From contig JADFNY010000097.1 in NCBI GenBank assembly GCA_022563115.1, positions 1-10,291 on the forward strand: DNA of 10,291 nucleotides, in the 5' to 3' direction. A model generated the notes under the pieces. It was not told where the DNA came from and did no database searches. It saw only the letters and a list, made by a program, of their open reading frames with translations. Both the position numbers and the translations under genes were made by a program. Origin of the DNA: Acidobacteriota bacterium (GTDB lineage Bacteria; Acidobacteriota; UBA890). This document shows positions 7,063 to 10,291 of this stretch, piece after piece (position 1 is the first letter of the stretch; the number at the start of each line of letters is the position of its first letter).

Positions 7063-7737
7063 ATGTCTAATTCTTCTCTGGGTCTGAGCGAAGCCCTGCA
7101 ACAGTATTTGCTGGATGTGTCGCTGCACGAACCGGCGGTGTGTCGGCGCTTGCGCGAGCAAACCCTATTGATGTCCGAGGCGAAGATGCTGAGCTCGCCG
7201 GAGCAGGTGCAACTGCTGTTGCTGATGCTGAAGATGCTGGACGCCAAGACCGCCATCGAGGTGGGCACATTTACCGGCTACACCAGTTTGCGTCTTACCC
7301 TCGGTATTCCTGAACTACGCATGACGTGCTGCGATACCAGCGAGGAATTCACCACGATTGCCGAGACCTATTGGCGGGAAGCCGGCGTCGCTGAGCGCGT
7401 CGAATTGCGCCTCGCACCGGCGCTCGAAACCCTCGATGAGTTGATCGCAAACGGCAAGTCGGCGACGTTCGATTTCGCCTATGTCGACGCCGACAAGACC
7501 GAATACCGCGAGTACGTCGAGCGCTGTTTGACGCTGGTGCGCCCGGGGGGCTTGATCGCCATCGACAACACCCTCTGGAGTGGATCGGTGGCCGACCCGG
7601 AGAATCACGAAGCCGATACGCTCGCGCTGCGACGGTTGAACAGCTGGCTGTATTCGCAGGAAGACTACGAATACGACTTGTCGCTGGTGCCCATCGGGGA
7701 CGGGTTGACGCTATTGCGGGTGGGTTTGTCAACGTAA
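7063..7737 (+). CDS. SAM-dependent O-methyltransferase, family 3 (caffeoyl-CoA/catechol type)
   Basis: Cytosolic methyltransferase of 224 aa, the normal length for bacterial members of the Methyltransf_3 family, which move a methyl group from S-adenosylmethionine to a hydroxyl, usually with a divalent metal. Motif I is EVGTFTGYTSL from residue 66. The next SAM-contact region is CCDTSEEFTTIAETYW, where relatives have CD.S.E. YVDADK places the metal-ligand Asp at 142, with D144 and K145 following. IDNTLWSG gives the other two usual ligands, D168 and N169. The C-terminal LVPIGDGLTLLR is typical of the family. The ATG at 7063 lies 8 bases after the hydrolase stop; no good Shine-Dalgarno is visible, so translation may depend on coupling. 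The frame is open far upstream within the hydrolase gene, but that part is antisense-like in composition and not protein-like. It has no signal peptide, unlike the two genes before it, so its link to them may be only positional. The methyl acceptor is unknown. Confidence 0.92.
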   Translation: MSNSSLGLSEALQQYLLDVSLHEPAVCRRLREQTLLMSEAKMLSSPEQVQLLLLMLKMLDAKTAIEVGTFTGYTSLRLTLGIPELRMTCCDTSEEFTTIAETYWREAGVAERVELRLAPALETLDELIANGKSATFDFAYVDADKTEYREYVERCLTLVRPGGLIAIDNTLWSGSVADPENHEADTLALRRLNSWLYSQEDYEYDLSLVPIGDGLTLLRVGLST

Positions 7738-7764
7738 AGAGGCACTCGCTTTGCTATTCCTTGA

Positions 7765-7790
7765 CCCACTCCGGCCGAAGACGAGTCGGG
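7765..7790. terminator. Weak inverted repeat in the convergent gap
   Basis: CCCACTC (7765-7771) can pair with GAGT-GGG (7783-7786 and 7788-7790) with one bulged C and an 11-base loop. It lies between the two convergent stop codons (7737 and 7801), where a shared terminator would be expected, but no T-tract follows on either strand. The 63-base gap holds no gene. Confidence 0.25.
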
Positions 7791-7800
7791 GAGGGGTGCT

Positions 7801-10188
7801 CTACCGGTCGCGGACCCGCAGCACGAACACGCCCTCGCGACCGCTCGCCACCACCACCACTCCCGAGTCGAAGAACGGGTAGTTGCTCCACGAGCCGATC
7901 GAGCCGCTGATGATGTCGCCCATGCCGAAGTCGGAGCCCCACGGAACGGTGTCGAAGTAGCCGAGCGCCGTCGGGTTCTCGCGATCGGAGATGTCGACCA
8001 CCCTCAGGCCGCTGCGGTAGTTCGATTGATACATCACGTCGCCGACGATGTAGAGGTTGTGGTCGGTGGCCTCGTTGTCGGTCTGGTAGGTGCCCACCAG
8101 AATCGGGTCGTCGAGCTCCCGGACGTCGAAGATCAACGTCCGCGTGCCCTCCACCAGGCCGGAGAACTCATCGAGCTCGTCGTTGAGGTAGAAGTAGCTG
8201 TGGTCGTCCGTCAGCCACCCCTGGTGCGAATAGGCCGTGTCGGGGTACTCGCCGCGCGAGATCACCACCGGGTTGCGCTTATCGGTGACGTCGCCGATCG
8301 AAAGCGCCGTGCCGTTGGAGCTGAAACAGACCTCGTGGCCGCTGTAGCGCTCGTCGGGGCCCGCGTAGGTGACGCACTGCGAGTCGTGCGACGAACCGGT
8401 GCCGCCACCGGTCATGACGTCGGCGAAACAGCCGACGAAGGCGGGCTTTTTCGGGTCCTCGATGTTGATCATGTGCAGCGCGCCGCCGCAGGTTTCGCCG
8501 CCGCCGTTGGAGCCGACGATGAAGGCGAAGTCCGAGCCCGGGTTCACGATCATGTTGTGCGCCGAGGTGACACCGGTGTAGGTGGCGTCGGGCGTGAAGG
8601 TGAGCGGCGTGCCGGTGAACTCCCGCAGGCGTGTCATGTCGAACACCTGCATGCCGTGCTCGCCGGCGCTGTCGGAGACGATGAAGGCGTGGTCCTTGTC
8701 GACCTTGACGTCGCGCCACAGCGAGGCGTTGGCACCGTCGGTCTTGGGTAGCTTGCCGACCCATACCGGGTTGCTCGTGTCGGTGACGTCGATGAACGTG
8801 GTGCCGTCGCGCATGCCGACGACGACGTAGTCGCGATCGGTATCGGGGTCGGTCCATCCCCAGATGTCGTTGACGCCGACGCCGCGGCCGCCGCCGATCA
8901 TGTGGGTCGGCAGGAAGGCGAGCATGTCGACGTTGTCGCACAGGAATGGGCCGGCCTTACCATCGATGCAGGGAATGCCCTCGCCGAGGACGGCGTCGAG
9001 GCCGCTGGTCGCCGACAGAACCTCCGTGCGGTTCCAGCCGATATGGTCGCGTTCCATGATCACCGCGGTGCCGGCGCCGTAGTCGTTGCCGGGAACGCCG
9101 GTGATCAGCAAGTCGCCGCTCGCCGCGACCGCGGCGGCGAGAATCGAGAACTGCCCGAGGTTGGCGGCGCCGAGCTTGGTCGCTGAATCCCAGCTGGTCA
9201 GGCCGCTGCGGGTGAAGTGGTAGACACGGCCGAGGCGCCCCTCGGCGCCGGGCGCGCCGATGAATGCCTCGTCGTCGCCGAAGGCAATCGATGCACCGAA
9301 GTAGCTGCCCGGCACCCGATCATACGGCTCGAGGCCGGGAAGCTGGGCCCAGTTTCCCGCCGCCGGGTCATAGAAGTAGAGGCCGACCGCGCCGATCAGG
9401 CCGTTGGCACCGGGCGCCCCGACCATGACCTGGCCGCTGTGTATCGCTACCGCGTGGCCGAAATACGCTCCGGCGGCCGCTCCCGAGCCGGTGAGTCGGC
9501 CGGCTGGCTCCCAACCGTTATCACCGCGCTCGAAGACGTGCGCCATTCCCGGCGTCGCGCTCGAAGCGTAGCCGGCGAGAAAGAAATCGATCTTGCCGCC
9601 CGGCGCGCCGGCGATCGCCCGATCACCGTCGATGGCCACCGACGCTCCGAAGCGCTCGTTGTCGATGCCTTCGCCGGAAAGCGCGGCGACCTGCTGCCAG
9701 CGGTCGCCCTGCATCTCGAACACGTACGCAGCGCCGTTACCGCCGGACACCTCGGGTGCGCCGACGATGAGGCGATCGCCGCTGATCCCCACCGAGGTAC
9801 CGAAAAGGTCGCCGGCAACGCCGTTCGGCGCCTCGATCTTGGCCACCTGAACCCAGCTTCCATCCTGCTTCTCGAAGACGTAGACGGCGCCCGCCCCCAT
9901 GAGCTCGGCGCCGACGACGAGCCGGTCGCCGTCGATGCCTATCCCGCTGCCGAAGCCGTCGGCGTCCATCGCATCGTCGGCGGAGAGCGCGGCGATCTCG
10001 GCCCAGCCGCCCGAGTCGGGGCGGTACACGTACACGTATCCCGGCGTTGCCTGGTTGCCCGGCTCACCGACGAAAACCTCGCCGTCGCCCACGGCGACGC
10101 TTCTACCGAAGCTGATTTGGGCATGTGCCGGCGTTGCGCCGGCGGCGAAGATTGCGAATACACCGATAACGATCAGCAGCCTTCTCAC
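7801..10188 (-). CDS. Secreted FG-GAP + LVIVD double-propeller protein, choice-of-anchor B family (copy B)
   Basis: Exported protein of 795 aa, full-length paralogue of the plus-strand double-propeller protein. Residues 1-23 are a Sec signal peptide ending AHA before Q24. Seven FG-GAP units follow, with lead Phe at 27, 79, 129, 180, 243, 297 and 347. The seventh is degenerate (FS for FG). Repeats read like FGASVAIDGDRAIAGAP and GAAYVFE. From about residue 405 to the end is the choice-of-anchor B region, with MRDGTTFIDVTDTSNPVWVG, SLWRDVKV, GEHGMQVFDMTRL, HQGWLTDDHSYF and LRVVDISDRENPTALG. Six cysteines (C407, C417, C567, C587, C605, C621) match those of copy A. The protein ends in GVFVLRVRDR with no PEP-CTERM, LPXTG or other sorting tail, so it is likely periplasmic or released. 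The start is a GTG with GGAGGT 5 bases upstream. It stands alone on the minus strand, convergent with the methyltransferase gene. It lacks the Arg/Gly-rich inserts of copy A. Molecular role unknown. Confidence 0.92.
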   Translation of the reverse strand: MRRLLIVIGVFAIFAAGATPAHAQISFGRSVAVGDGEVFVGEPGNQATPGYVYVYRPDSGGWAEIAALSADDAMDADGFGSGIGIDGDRLVVGAELMGAGAVYVFEKQDGSWVQVAKIEAPNGVAGDLFGTSVGISGDRLIVGAPEVSGGNGAAYVFEMQGDRWQQVAALSGEGIDNERFGASVAIDGDRAIAGAPGGKIDFFLAGYASSATPGMAHVFERGDNGWEPAGRLTGSGAAAGAYFGHAVAIHSGQVMVGAPGANGLIGAVGLYFYDPAAGNWAQLPGLEPYDRVPGSYFGASIAFGDDEAFIGAPGAEGRLGRVYHFTRSGLTSWDSATKLGAANLGQFSILAAAVAASGDLLITGVPGNDYGAGTAVIMERDHIGWNRTEVLSATSGLDAVLGEGIPCIDGKAGPFLCDNVDMLAFLPTHMIGGGRGVGVNDIWGWTDPDTDRDYVVVGMRDGTTFIDVTDTSNPVWVGKLPKTDGANASLWRDVKVDKDHAFIVSDSAGEHGMQVFDMTRLREFTGTPLTFTPDATYTGVTSAHNMIVNPGSDFAFIVGSNGGGETCGGALHMINIEDPKKPAFVGCFADVMTGGGTGSSHDSQCVTYAGPDERYSGHEVCFSSNGTALSIGDVTDKRNPVVISRGEYPDTAYSHQGWLTDDHSYFYLNDELDEFSGLVEGTRTLIFDVRELDDPILVGTYQTDNEATDHNLYIVGDVMYQSNYRSGLRVVDISDRENPTALGYFDTVPWGSDFGMGDIISGSIGSWSNYPFFDSGVVVVASGREGVFVLRVRDR

Positions 10189-10193
10189 GACGT

Positions 10194-10205
10194 ACCTCCG
10201 GAGGT
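10194..10205 (-). promoter_or_regulatory. Shine-Dalgarno of copy B inside a perfect 12-bp palindrome
   Basis: ACCTCCGGAGGT is a perfect palindrome. On the minus strand its GGAGGT half (10199-10194) is a strong ribosome-binding site 5 bases before the GTG at 10188 and supports that start. Confidence 0.7.
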
Positions 10206-10291
10206 TGAAAAGCGTTGTTACGAGGTTACTGCACCGCGGCCGGAAAGATCCCCGGCGGCACCCGTTTGGCAGCGAAGCACGATCGTGCGCT
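10206..10291. other. Upstream region of copy B, no gene seen
   Basis: This stretch to the window edge holds no supported coding frame. A minus-strand promoter is expected here, but I find no convincing -35/-10 pair. A perfect 12-bp palindrome, GCACGATCGTGC, lies at 10277-10288. Confidence 0.5.

Noticed and set aside
8026..8751. 241-codon open frame on the plus strand
   Set aside because: Antisense to copy B, Val/Gly/Asp/Arg-rich, lacks any recognisable feature or ribosome-binding site.

Overview
The window comes from a high-GC (roughly two-thirds G+C by eye) Gram-negative bacterium. It encodes a periplasmic adaptor of a tripartite efflux system, and several proteins carry Sec-type signal peptides. 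The gene content (MacB/FtsX permease plus HlyD-like adaptor, FG-GAP/LVIVD 'choice-of-anchor B' proteins, family 3 O-methyltransferase) suits Pseudomonadota or another environmental Gram-negative phylum such as Acidobacteriota. The sequence alone does not fix the taxon. I see no rRNA, tRNA, CRISPR array, insertion sequence or phage gene.

Layout. Positions 2-3391 (+) hold the end of an ABC-type export operon: a large FtsX-like permease with two FtsX units, cut at its N-terminus by the window edge, followed 3 bases later by a membrane-fusion adaptor. The partner ATPase is probably upstream, outside the window. After a 143-base gap with a plausible promoter, positions 3535-7737 (+) hold a second likely operon: a secreted double-propeller protein (seven FG-GAP blades plus a C-terminal LVIVD/choice-of-anchor B domain), an alpha/beta hydrolase of the proline iminopeptidase type whose start overlaps the preceding stop by 8 bases, and a small SAM-dependent O-methyltransferase. 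Convergent to this, positions 7801-10188 (-) hold a second, full-length paralogue of the double-propeller protein. The last ~100 bases are its upstream region.

How the genes relate. The permease and adaptor should act together to move a substrate across or out of the envelope. The two double-propeller proteins share architecture, signal-peptide length and six cysteines with closely matching spacing, so they are ancient paralogues, not a recent duplication. One of them also carries Arg/Gly-rich loop inserts that the other lacks. The tight coupling of one double-propeller gene to a hydrolase with its own export-type leader suggests an extracytoplasmic role for both, but substrate and function cannot be read from the sequence. 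The most unusual content is this paralogous pair bracketing a hydrolase and a methyltransferase.
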